From contig QAXH01000717.1 in assembly GCA_004335635.1 (NCBI GenBank), forward strand, positions 1-29,455: a stretch of DNA of 29,455 bases. The letters run 5' to 3'. Below are positions 9,501 to 19,184 of the stretch, piece after piece. Position 1 is the first letter of the stretch; every line of letters starts with the position of its first letter. The stretch comes from Chloromonas sp. AAM2. Its lineage: Eukaryota; Chlorophyta; Chlorophyceae; Chlamydomonadales; Chlamydomonadaceae. The translations under genes were made by a program, and so were the position numbers. The notes beneath the pieces are model-generated. The model was given only the letters and a program-made list of their open reading frames with translations, had not been told where the DNA came from and ran no database searches.

Positions 9501-10874
9501 GTCGTCCTTGAGTGCCGCAAACTGCTCAGCTGCGCCCTCAGCACCCATGCTGTTCTGCAGCCGTCAAGCACAGCAAGCTCTGTTATCAGCCCACCACCCA
9601 GCACAGCGGTAGGAACAGAAGCCTGCAGACAACCCAGCTCCCAGTAACTGCTGCATTTCGCAACACTGTCTGCTGTGCCGGTACGAACTTTTAGTACGTA
9701 CACTCTCATCTAAAATACAAACAATCTCCCCCAATCATGTGTCATGTTTCTCAGTACTGTCATCGCTGTACACCTGGACTCTCAGTCACAGAATCGACCA
9801 AATCTCGCCCCAATGTTGCCTCATTTGTTTTGGTCTGCTTCAGAATCATGCGCATCACGGACCTGCCCGATAAACATGCGCGTTCGAATCCATTTCACTC
9901 TGTACACCAAGGCGTTCCTAGGATTGTGAGTCAAAAAGACGGATCATTATTCAACCTGCCTGCTGCACCCTCTGTCCCTACAACTGCATTCAAGAGGTGC
10001 GTTCTACAATCTATATGAGAACTTATTCATATTTAATGCATTCCCTTGCTGCAAATCAAACTCAACAAACGGCTTCGCACCTGCATGTTCACAAAGGCGT
10101 TGGCCATGCCAGGTGTCTTCAGGATTTGCTGGGCTTGTGCATGCACCTGCATTGCGCAGAGCAGACCACTATCAGCTGGGGTCCACGACCTGAGCATCCA
10201 GGAGATGATAATTAGACATGCACCAGAGGCATGACAGCACTGCAGTGCTTTGCGTGAAGGCCAAGCCGCATGTTGATTGTGCATACGTACGCAGAACGCT
10301 TTTCAAGACCAGGCGGATTGCCAAGGCAAAAAGGCGAAGTATCTCAGGGCTGGACGCTTGGCCTTGTGAAATGACTGTGTGGCCTACCTGCTTGGCTGCC
10401 TCAGGGTTTGCCTTGAGATACTCGAGAAGCAGATGCGCTTGCTCGGGAGGCATGCCTGCATGCGCCAGGCGAGCGAGGCTTAAGGCAAAGTCGAGTCAAG
10501 GTCAAGGTCAAGGTCAAGGTTCACAGATGGCTTGTCATGCAATCCATCCAGCCAGTAGAACCGTCTCCTGGCGTGCTGAATTTGACTGAAGTATAGGCCC
10601 TTTCAACGCACCTTCGGGAATTTTGACAGGGATCTGCAGGCAATGAGTGCAGGGTGATGAGGCAAAGTGTAAGGTTCAATCTTGGCCATTGAATTCGTTC
10701 GCCCAAATAGAAATGGATCCACAAGATTTATCGTTCAATCACCTTTGTGCCGTCTTCCAAGACAATCTCCTGCGCTTGAAGGATCGGCAGGTCCTGATTG
10801 CGGGATTTGCCGTTGATGGGAGCGGCCCTCTTGCCTCCTGCCCTCCGAGTTGCTGGCAAAGTTGGTGGCGCCAT
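6576..10874 (-). CDS. AKR2: AKR2-like ankyrin protein, chloroplast outer-envelope targeting factor (10 exons)
   Basis: AKR2 is a cytosolic chaperone that binds nascent chloroplast outer-envelope proteins and docks them at the envelope. The spliced model runs 10743-10874, 10612-10633 (a 22-nt microexon), 10388-10455, 10081-10146, 9489-9554, 9151-9195, 8416-8613, 7462-7597, 6988-7097 and 6576-6656, and gives 307 aa with every phase consistent. Residues about 97-150 match the STI1-like C2 region of plant AKR2 (ALKDDPELK, then ANGPSAFQKYWDDAEL). Residues 172-291 form about four ankyrin repeats, including NTCLHYAAGYGRK and QKPIDAARMNK, both diagnostic of AKR2. The C-terminus is short and rich in Ala and Glu. 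It is slightly shorter than the roughly 340-aa plant proteins because the N-terminal PEST-like part is short and basic. The frame stays open upstream to an ATG at 11030, so the start is not certain. Confidence 0.92.
7725..8162. mobile_element. MITE with 22-bp TIRs and TA target duplication
   Basis: CCGTAAAGTTCGCAGTATTTGG at 7727-7748 is matched by its reverse complement at 8139-8160 with a single mismatch, and each end is flanked by TA (7725-7726 and 8161-8162). The 434-bp body has no transposase ORF. TA duplications and terminal inverted repeats are typical of Tc1/mariner-type non-autonomous elements. Inside, two direct degenerate segments share GACC, a T-rich stretch, CCTCAA and TTGG (near 7790-7820 and 8058-8088). 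The element sits in the AKR2 intron 7598-8415. Confidence 0.8.
8675..9031. repeat. 26-bp minisatellite in an AKR2 intron, about 14 units
   Basis: Thirteen full 26-bp units (8675-9012) run head to tail, each GGCATGCTGTG, then Y, then CAGCGGGACAATGG with few substitutions, followed by a decayed fourteenth unit. The unit contains the palindrome GCATGC and no stop codon in several frames, so long overlapping ORFs appear on both strands. It lies inside the AKR2 intron 8614-9150, so those ORFs are not genes. Confidence 0.95.
9410..9433. repeat. Two-copy 12-bp tandem repeat
   Basis: TGGCGAAGACAC is repeated twice in tandem within the AKR2 intron 9196-9488. The rest of that intron shows nothing else of note. 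Confidence 0.7.
10495..10520. repeat. GTCAAG hexanucleotide repeat, about 4 copies
   Basis: Four tandem GTCAAG units lie in the AKR2 intron between the microexon (10612-10633) and the next exon. They start 40 nt upstream of the acceptor at 10456. Confidence 0.8.
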
Positions 10875-11008
10875 CTTGCTTGCTACTAGGGATGTTTGCA
10901 GGACTGTGTTTATGCCGACGTGAAGAAGCTGCGAGGTTTCGTCGACCAGATTCACAAGGTCACACTTGTGTCCGGTGACGGTGGGCATATACACCTCGGC
11001 TCCAATTA

Positions 11009-11027
11009 CCAGTTCTGGGACAATTTG
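11009..11027 (+). repeat. Dispersed repeat A, short core copy
   Basis: CCAGTTCTGGGACAATTTG is identical to 25630-25648. Related versions occur at 2027-2102 (inverted), 12921-12946 and 29204-29279. Confidence 0.65.
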
Positions 11028-11286
11028 CATCGTGTGCAGCAGATAACAGCTTGGCCTTTGCCTCTGAATTCACTTGAATGGGGCTTAATCATAGGAGTGG
11101 CGGGGCCTACATGACAATAAGGCCAAGACTGTAAGAGACTGGCTTGGCGCATGGCTGAGGAAGCGTTACTGTGTGCTCCAGTGTACGGGCAGTGCAGGCA
11201 TGCAACTTTTGAAGGTTATTTCACAGTCAGTAGGCCTTGATTGTCACTTTTCTTTTCACATCACGGTCATACTGCATGTGCTTTCA

Positions 11287-11339
11287 TACAGTGACATGCC
11301 CCATCCTATAGGGTTTTACTGCAAGGGGAAATGTACCCC
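11287..11339. repeat. Dispersed repeat B, copy 1
   Basis: This 53-bp segment starts TACAGTGACATGCCCCATCC. It matches 26957-27009 with about four differences, and its first 15 bases also begin the 12773-12787 segment inside the transposon-like ORF. Confidence 0.85.
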
Positions 11340-12759
11340 GTGATTGAATGCCTTGCCGCCAGCCAACCATGTTTAGCATCGTCTTGCACCAGCCATAACC
11401 CAGCGCTACTAGCACTTGGCGTGCGACAGCTGCTTGTGGGATGGCATTGGCAGCTCAAGCCAAATCTCTTTCCACAGGGTGCTTTCATACTTGTGATTAT
11501 AAGCAGCCTGGCTGCAGATGCCATCCCAATGTCCTTCGTTCTCCTGATCAGCAATCTCAGCCGCCGTTCAGATGTAGGCCCTCATCAGCCATCACACAAG
11601 TTGACAAGCTCCAGTGGAAGGGGTGTTTGAACCTGAAGGTGAGCAGCCACCTGAGGCGACGCTCTTGCTTCTGTATGAACATCATATCAGTGACACCAGG
11701 GTCAGGATAAACTACTCATCGTTGGGGGATGAAGGGGTGACATGATCAGAAGTGGTGAGATCGGCCTGCTGCAGAGGCGTGATCTCCGGGCGCACCATTA
11801 TGCTTGAGCTTTGCAATGCTGTGGGCTGGTGCGGGCGTATCATGGCAGTGACGTGGGTTGAGAGGAAACGCATGCGATCCAGGCGGTGGCGGTGGGTGCG
11901 GTGGAGGTAACGAACTTACAAGACGGGAGTGCACACCACAAGCATGTCCTCATACAAGTAAAGGGGAATCATGATTAGGGCGTACTGCTCACTGTTACTG
12001 GGAGTCCCAACTGACATTCATTAACGTTAGTAACGTTCTTGGTGGCGGCCGTGCTTCCTGGTGTGCACTCCCTCCTTGTTACGTGTTACCTGCAATTGTT
12101 GATTGTTACTACCATTTTTTTTGGCGGTAAAGAAAGCCGTCATGGGGTGTGAGTCCCCTTACAAACGCAACCCTGAACACTGATCGGATCTTGGGCCTGT
12201 TTGAAGTAGGGACTGTCACTGTATTCAAGGTGTGTCCAATCTAAATCTAAATCTATCCAAATCTAAAGGCAGATTCGGAATCCCCTGCATTTTTACAACT
12301 GACAACCACTGTTAGAAACAACTTTAATTAAAGACACGTTGGGCCACACTAGGCAGCCCTTGTTCTCCCCTTGTCACATTCCATACTCGGTACTGAAGAC
12401 AACTACTGAGTTTCCTCTTGCCCCTCCCGCGGAGGAGCTGGGCTGGCTGGCCTCAATCGTTCCTTTCTTCCGGCTGGTGCTATGGGATGATTTCTTTGGC
12501 ATGGGCAGGGTCGCCAGAGCAGTCTTGTTGGTACGGAAGCGCCTGTCGTGTCGGAGGCAAGCCGACCATGAGGTTGCACATGAGGTTGCACTTCATGGTT
12601 CAGTGCAGTCAGTTGTTTAAGCTTCCAGCGTGGGTATGCCTGATGTTTTGTGTTCGCTGTTGTAGCTGCTCAATTGCACAGTCAGCCCAAGGACCATTTG
12701 GGACCAGTGACGGGCGATGAATTAACAGAACAGAACAAGCTTATTTCATACCCAACTGT

Positions 12760-13164
12760 TTACATTTGTTTATACAGTGACATGCCCTGTTTCTGATTGT
12801 CCCAGTATCCGATCATCCTATAGGATTTGGCTACCTTATCCACGTCCTTATCCTGCTGCCTCTTCTCTTTCGTAGACAGTTCTTTTCTCTTGTCCTTTTT
12901 GGACCGAACAAAAAACAAGGGAAGTTTGCCAGTTCTGGGGCACTTGCCCACACCTGGGAATACCGAGTTGGCGTAGCCCACACCATGTTGTGTGATGATA
13001 GTAATCAGCAATGGGAAGATGTTCAACAGGCGTGAGGTTGCTGGGACTGTGGTAATGGCCACTTGGAGGGTGAGCCCAAGCCATGCACCTGCATGTGCTG
13101 CGTGCTTCAGGCCATTTGGCCGGTTATCAATCACCCCTTTTGCGTTTGTTGTTTGATTTAACAA
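12760..13164 (-). mobile_element. Transposon-like ORF remnant carrying repeats A and B
   Basis: A 134-aa open frame ends in KSYRMIGYWDNQKQGMSLYK and contains GKCPRTGKLPLFFV followed by a Lys/Glu-rich stretch (about 20 charged residues). The DNA encoding PRTGKL is dispersed repeat A (12921-12946), and the DNA encoding GMSLY is the start of dispersed repeat B (12773-12787). Both pieces recur alone elsewhere in the window, which is how fragments of a mobile element behave. No catalytic motif is visible, and no terminal repeats were found. I cannot assign a superfamily. A host gene that happens to be the repeat source is the alternative. Confidence 0.45.
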
Positions 13165-13842
13165 GTCCTGGCTTTGATACCTGCTGTTGAGGCATGGGGG
13201 CTCTCACAGGAACTGTGACCACACTGTGTGTGTCGGGAAAACATGGGTGTGTTCGCATGTGCGTCAATCGCCGGTTGAGGCGATGAAGTGACAAGTGCTG
13301 TCGCTTGGGTATGACATTAAAACCTGAAACTTTTTTTGTATGACGCATGGCTCTTTGCCATGTGCACCATGTACACGGGAGTGCAGGCACACAACCTTGG
13401 TTGAGCGTGCATTCCGCTGCTCTTGCTTACCTAAAAGCCAAGTTGGCATTTCGCGAATTGCTATTCAAGCGGATTTGTAGAGCCCAAGACGCTGATGTTT
13501 GCTGGACATGCCTGAGGCCTCAATTCACACCTTTGTCTCATTTTATACAGGTCATTGCTACGTCTGCTTTCAGCCTTGTGACTGTACGAAGCATGTCTGT
13601 AGGCGCCATTCAGATACCATCAATTCTCTTACTTGGTCAGCCATCTCAGCCATAGCTTAGGTGTGAGGGCCTCCACAGCCAGACACTCTAGTCCAGTCAG
13701 TGAGGTATGTGTCTGAGTGGTATTGTATGCTATTGATCGTGAGGCCTCACTTTTTCATGCATCTGGACAACAGAATCAGGGACCAGATGACGAGGTCTTC
13801 AGAATGGTCAAGGTTATCAACTCTCTTGTTTAATCAGGTGTC

Positions 13843-14070
13843 TCAGCTACAGCATGGGATAAAGGAAACGGAGTGGAGCCTGAACCCTTGTCTTGACACG
13901 CCTGGACTCTTTCCTTGGCACGCTTGACTGGCACGCTTTGCATGTGCCTTCTGAGCTCCCTTTGACTGGTTTTCCTGTCTTTCGTAGCCGCTTGCCTTCC
14001 TTTCTGCCTTGTTCTTTTCCGCCTTCTGCCTCATTCTGCTATTTTCCTGCCTTTCTGCTTCTTTCCTGAT
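13843..14070 (-). CDS. Possible exon, Lys/Glu/Gln-rich helical fragment
   Basis: After a minus-strand CAG acceptor (14071-14073) the frame reads IRKEAERQENSRMRQKAEK and continues with an Arg/Lys/Glu/Gln-rich stretch to a TGA at 13843. The composition suggests a charged alpha-helix. No partner exon was identified on either side. It could be a terminal exon of an unresolved gene or a chance open frame opposite a pyrimidine-rich stretch. Confidence 0.25.
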   Translation of the reverse strand: MRKEAERQENSRMRQKAEKNKAERKASGYERQENQSKGAQKAHAKRASQACQGKSPGVSRQGFRLHSVSFIPCCS

Positions 14071-14606
14071 CTGGGTACGTCAGGGCGGTGAACATGACGG
14101 CTTCTCTGATGTCAAATACCAAGCAACAATTTGAATGTGAGGATCTCACCAGCGAAGGCGAGCAGCCAACCACAACATTCCTGCATGTTTATGAACGTAA
14201 AGATATATGCGTGAAGGACTAAACATTGAGAAGGAATGTCAATGTCTTCATCTCAATCAGCTGCATCCGTGTCAATCAACTCCAACCACTTACTGTCTGC
14301 AGCCCTGGGCAACATCCTCCCTGCTGGAGAAACTAGGCATCCCGAGCTCTTTTTGCAGAGGTGCAAACAAATATAATCAGAAAACCATTCCATGTACCGG
14401 CCCACAGTACTCAAACAAAGATGCCCTCGTGCTGATCGACATTTGGTCAGCCTGTCAATCACAGACTCACTAGCGACACCCTTGTGCATGGGCGTGCATA
14501 TGTGAACAACAAGAGTGGACACACCCATCTTGCAACTGCCTTGCACCAGGAAATCGCCTCACAAACACACGCTTTCTCATGGCACATGTCATTCCACATG
14601 GCACGT

Positions 14607-14611
14607 TTACA
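14607..14611 (-). promoter_or_regulatory. Candidate TGTAA poly(A) signal for the coiled-coil gene
   Basis: The minus strand reads TGTAA about 330 nt after the stop codon at 14942, a plausible 3' UTR length for a green alga. Confidence 0.3.
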
Positions 14612-14941
14612 CCATAGCGTGACGTCATCCCACGCATGCTGCACGTCAAGACTTGAATCGACGTGACACCAAATGGAGCGTCCCGGTGCCTGGCCACATG
14701 GCTCACGCCATCTTGACAACATTCAAGTGAAAGTACCCAGTTTTCCAAATTTCCAACTATGATACACGTCGTCAGGTGCAGGTCCAATCCCTGCTCGGCA
14801 TCTAGTATCAATACCTGCACATGCTCAATGTGAGCACGTGCCTTGTCCCGTGGCATGATGCCTTGCCACATGGCATCACATGAAACACACCTTGCATAAA
14901 GACCCAATTGCAACTTAACGCAAACTGGTTCCAATACGAAG

Positions 14942-17900
14942 TTATGGCATGAGCACATCGCACAAGTCCTTGAGGGCCTCTATGCGTGCCCTGAGCAGCC
15001 GTTCCGACATGGAAGCACGCGTGGCCTGCCATGCACTGGAAGCCTGCGTGCCGGCTGCATGCTGAACAGAGGTGTCAGTGCATGGCAACCCTGTGGCATG
15101 CCTCCCTGACATGGCATGGGTCGCAGGCGTGCGCATGTACACTCCATGTGAAGTGCATGGGCCAGCTGTGATGTGGCCATGTGGAGGAGACTGGCGTGCA
15201 TTGAATGCCTGTGGCTCTGTTGCATGATGAGAAGCGCATGGAGAGCCAGTAGCCCATGCGCCTGTTGCAGTGGTAATAGCATGGCGTGTGCTGGGTGCAT
15301 GCATGCCTGTTGCATGGTGGCCAACCAGGTCATGACCAGTCTGGCCTGAATTGTGTGTGCTAAGGGCTGGTGGCACAGCATAGCGAGGGTTGTAGTAGTT
15401 GGGCTGCATGGCAAAGCGCGCATGCATGTCTGGTGCATCAGACACTTGGCGCATGGGCAGGACAGCAGGGCTAACGCCCTTGCCATGTGCAGCAGGTGCC
15501 TGTGCATACAACATGGGCGTGCTCTGTGGTTCGCTCCTGGCATTGACCATTGTCATGTGGGTCCCATGTGGCGAATGCAGGCCTTGGGCCTGATCAGTAG
15601 ATGTTGCCAGTGCATGTGCACGTGGTGATGCATGGGCAGGCTGGCGGGCATGTGCTGCATGTGCATCAGATGGCCCACAAGCTGGGGTGGTGAGGTTCAA
15701 TGCGGTGGTCATTGCATGGGGCTGGTTGAGCGGCTGTACAGGGTGATATCTGGCAACTAGGCTGGGTGTCATGTCATGTGGCCGTAGGTCCTGAGAAATA
15801 CGAGTGTGCGTGTGCATTGTGCGCTGGTGAGGCAGGGTAGGCGTGCCATGGTAAGGAGTTGAAGCACTGGCCAAGGGTGGTGGGAAATGGTGGGTTGGTA
15901 CAGCCTGGTACTGGGTGTACTGTGGCCTGAAAAGTTGGGTGGATGTCCAATCTGGTGCCATTGTTGATGGTGTGGGTTGTGGTGATGGCAGGTGCAGGCA
16001 GGCTGGTGGTGGGTGCAGCGGGAGGGGCTGCCGGGGGTTGCTGGTGGGTATGTCATCCCAGCCCGCTGCCAGCTCTTCCAGCCTTGCTACCAGATCAGCA
16101 AGGTGTCCCACCGGCTGGTTGGCTGCTGGCTGGCTGTGCACCGGCTGGCTGTGAACTGGCTGCTTGCGCACTTGCTGGCTGGCTACTGGCTGGCTGGCTG
16201 CTGGCTGACTGGCCACTGGCTGGTTGGCTATTTGCTGGCTGATTGCTGGCTGGCTGGGCGCCGGCTGGTTGGACACTGGCTGGCTGGCTGCTAGCTGGCT
16301 GACAACTGGCTGGTTGGCCAGTGGCAAGCTCACAGCAGGTGACGGAGAACGGCTCAGCCCCCCAGTGGTGCTGAGGAGCTCAGGGCTGGTATCAGTGTGA
16401 CTGCACCCACAGCTGACAACAGCCTGGTTGGACTTCTGGTCCAAAGTGGCGCTACCAAACTCAGTCAAGATACCAGTTGAGCCACTGAGTTTGGTGTTCA
16501 GCGTCGTGTCGTCAAACTCAGGCCCCAAACGTCGTACAGGCCACGGAATCTGAGTGTGCTGGTGAAGGCGAGTAGCTGCTGGGTTGCATGGGGAGTCACA
16601 TGGAGAGTCGCATGGGCGGGTGTTTGCATGGGCACGTGCCACAGGCTGTTGCCATGCATCTGACGTCGTCATGTGATGTGTTGCTTGCACGTGGCCTGGG
16701 CGTGCGTCCATTCTGCCTGATTGGTTTCCGGCCATCCCCATGCGGTGATATGGCGACGTGTCATGGTCATAGCTCTGTTCCATGTGGCCGTGACTACTAC
16801 CCAGCATGGTGTTCTCATCTGCATGAGGGTGGTAGAAGCGTGTTGCTGCTGTTTGACCAGTGGTGTATGGGGAAGGGCTGCCAGGGTTGAAGACAGGCAT
16901 GAGCACTGATGCTGGAACGCTTTCAATGCCAGAAGCAAGTGCCAAGGGAGGGGTGTAAGTCATGGCAGCGGCTGCCGGGGTGGTGAGCGTGTGAAGGGCA
17001 TTAACAGCTGTTACTGCCATGCTGTGCCCTAAACCGTAAGGATGAACCATGCCTTCACTGTTGCCATCCTTGCTACCACCCTCCTCACCACTCGCCCTGC
17101 TAACGCCATGCTGACCGGCGCTGTTCATGTCACCACCATGAGCAACCTCTTCGCCGTGCCCATTGCCGCTCATGCACCCCTCCGCCCTAGCAGTTAGTTC
17201 CTCAACACCACTGGCGCCACAGCAGCCAGCCTCGCCTGCTACGCCCCTGGCATTGGCCCCGGACCAGCTCGGCACATGCCTGCTATCGCCAAACCAGCTG
17301 GGACTGCCACGGCCCGAGTTGCCATCAACATCTGTGTTGCCAGGCCTGCATATTGGCTCATCGCCTTGAGCGAACCCAAGCCGTCCCTGGCTGCCACTGG
17401 CCGCTCCGCCCCCGCCTGCCCGCCCGCCCACACTGTGATTGTAGCCGCAGCTGATGGCAATGGCCTGTTCCAACAGCCGTGCAGCCATCTCCAGCGCCTT
17501 CTCTCCAACTGATGACTGAACTGTGTCGTCAGTGACAGGTACACTGGGGCATGGTGATGTAGGTCGTGATGCGTACGTGTGTCTGTAAGGAAAGGTGCAT
17601 GGAAGCTGGCTTGTGCCGTCCTCAGAAGTGAGGGATGGAGTGGAAGGACGCTCGTCCAATGATGGCGGCTGTGATTGACCTGCCTTGGCTGATGTTGCTG
17701 CATCTACGGTTGATGCTGGCGTCACTGCTGCTGCTGATGCTGCTGCTTGTGAAGCTGGTTGGAGGGCTGGTTCTGCTGGCTCCAGTGCGCCCTTTGCTGG
17801 TAGCTCCGCTGGTGTCTGTTGGTGAAGCACATCGCTACTTGGGGTGCCAGAAGCTATCACAGCACGTGTCAGAAACTGGGTGTCAGCGGCCGGTGTTGTG

Positions 17901-18804
17901 GTGGTAAACGCTGAAGGCGACGTGGCAAGCTCAGCAGTCAATTGTGTGACGGAGGGTGCTGGAGAGAATGCTGCGAGGGTGCTGGTCGGAAAGGTCGAGC
18001 TCTCGATCAAGCTCCCATCAGCGTGAATGCATTTGCTTTTGCTTGGAGATGTCATGGCCGGCTTCAAAGGGCTTGTGGGCCCACCACTGAGCAGTGAGGC
18101 TGCGAGGGCCAGAGCATCAGCAGCCAGCTTTTTTAACTCCTGCATGTGACAGTAAATTCATTCTCATACCCATGGGAGGATGCGTGGTCAAGAGTATGTT
18201 GATGGCACAGCATGCGGTTGAGCGTGCAGGTACGTTTTTGTGGCCATGCTGGTGTTGATCATTTCGCCAGATAGGATCATGGCTAGCCATACAAGGACTG
18301 TTCACCCCACTGCAGCATTGCCACTGGCATGCGCGCATGCACATAATTGGTTCTGTTCGTGTTGTCAGCGTCTGTGGGAGCAGGGCAGGCGTGGCTTGTG
18401 CAGTTGGCCCCGGGGGCACCTTACTACCGTTGCCAGCATTTCCCTTTTGCACAGCATTTTCAAGCTGTACCTCTGTATGAAGATATTGCTCTGGATGGAG
18501 TTGTGTATGCACTTGATTGATCTCCACCCTTGAAGTGTGACTGCTTATCTGGGGTCAAACCAAATTGCTTATGCTCAATTCAATCACTTCACTATTGATT
18601 CCTTTTTTGCTTGCTCCCTGTCACTGTATTAATACATATAAATGGTGTACGCCGATGCTACCATACCTGCAGCTCCAGCTGCCTGCGCTGCTCCAACTCA
18701 TCCATCTCTTGCACGTGCAGCCTGCAGCTGTCTAGAGCTGCTTGTGTGATGGCCAGTTGTGACGTTAGTGCCGCATTCTCCGCATGCAAGGCCTCCAGCT
18801 CCAT
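14942..18804 (-). CDS. Coiled-coil protein with very long disordered region (2 exons)
   Basis: Exon 1 (18667-18804) encodes 46 aa starting MELEALHAENAALTSQL and ends at a GTATGG donor. Exon 2 (14942-18139) begins after CAG with ELKKLAADALALAASLL in the matching phase. Together they give about 1111 aa. The first 60 or so residues form one heptad-like coiled coil, so oligomerisation is likely. The rest is low-complexity and rich in Ala, Ser, Pro, Thr, His and Gln. A tetrapeptide array of the type (A/V)SQP and (A/V)NQP covers residues about 650-720. A second predicted helix (LADLVARLEELAAGW) follows immediately, and a short helix (LLRARIEALKDLCDVL) closes the protein. I recognise no enzymatic domain. 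An extra small exon between the two cannot be excluded (candidate 18420-18480). The 3.2-kb uninterrupted frame is the main evidence that it is real. Confidence 0.7.
16108..16330 (-). repeat. Degenerate 12-bp coding repeat (SQPV/NQPA tetrapeptides)
   Basis: On the plus strand this reads as CTGGCTGGNTGG-type motifs and on the coding strand as about 18 tetrapeptides of the form ASQP, VANQP or VHSQP. It lies in frame in exon 2 of the coiled-coil gene and its period is a multiple of three, as expected for a selected or tolerated coding repeat. Confidence 0.85.
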
Positions 18805-19184
18805 GTAAACTTATTGGAGTTCCTGATCGGAGTGGTTGTCATACATACAAGTGCTCTCGGCAAGCAACATCTTTGCCTGTGGGGCTTTTTCAGGTCCATG
18901 GTCATGCCCTGAGATGTTTTGAACAATGGGCTGGGCATGTCATCCTGGCCAGATGTCCATTAAAGATGGGATGCAGCTCAGCTTGAAGCGGCCTGAGCAC
19001 TGGCCACAAACCCTGCATGCGACTAACGGCTATCGGTTTGACGCTTTTTCCGGAAAGTTTGGACACTGCCTGCAGGCCCTTCGCGTCTGCTGGGACGCCT
19101 GCAAACCCCTGACATGGCATCTTCCCTGCTGGTGATGCATACTTGTAAAGCGAAGCCCGACCACGTCCAGCTGGAGTTATATAG
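18805..19184. promoter_or_regulatory. Divergent intergenic region between coiled-coil and iGluR genes
   Basis: Only about 380 bp separate the two start codons, so the region probably holds both promoters and 5' UTRs. TTATATAG at 19177-19184 directly abuts the iGluR ATG. A TATA box there would start transcription inside the coding sequence, so it is probably not a functional TATA for that start. A plus-strand open frame covers 18926-19135 but has no domain. Confidence 0.45.

Larger units (their letters stand above)
10875..12759. other. Gene-poor region upstream of AKR2
   Basis: No secure gene is present. The AKR2 frame is open on the minus strand up to an ATG at 11030; part of that extension (11009-11027) is a copy of dispersed repeat A, so it is more likely 5' UTR or promoter than coding. 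A copy of repeat B lies at 11287-11339. The plus-strand frame 12339-12620 and a minus-strand frame over 12380-12590 are both open and have no recognisable domain. A short ATCTAA-type simple repeat occurs near 12239-12268. Confidence 0.45.
13165..14941. other. Gene-poor region with one charged fragment and a probable 3' UTR
   Basis: Apart from the fragment at 13843-14070 I see no gene. The part next to 14942 is probably the 3' UTR of the minus-strand coiled-coil gene. Confidence 0.4.

Noticed and set aside
12339..12620. 93-aa plus-strand ORF (FFRLVLWDDFFG)
   Set aside because: The sequence looks somewhat protein-like but has no known domain, and the complementary frame is equally open; left as unassigned.
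14470..14958. 162-aa minus-strand ORF with HRDAPFG
   Set aside because: The motif only loosely resembles the DRD of TnpB, has no zinc ribbon, and lies in the probable 3' UTR of the coiled-coil gene.
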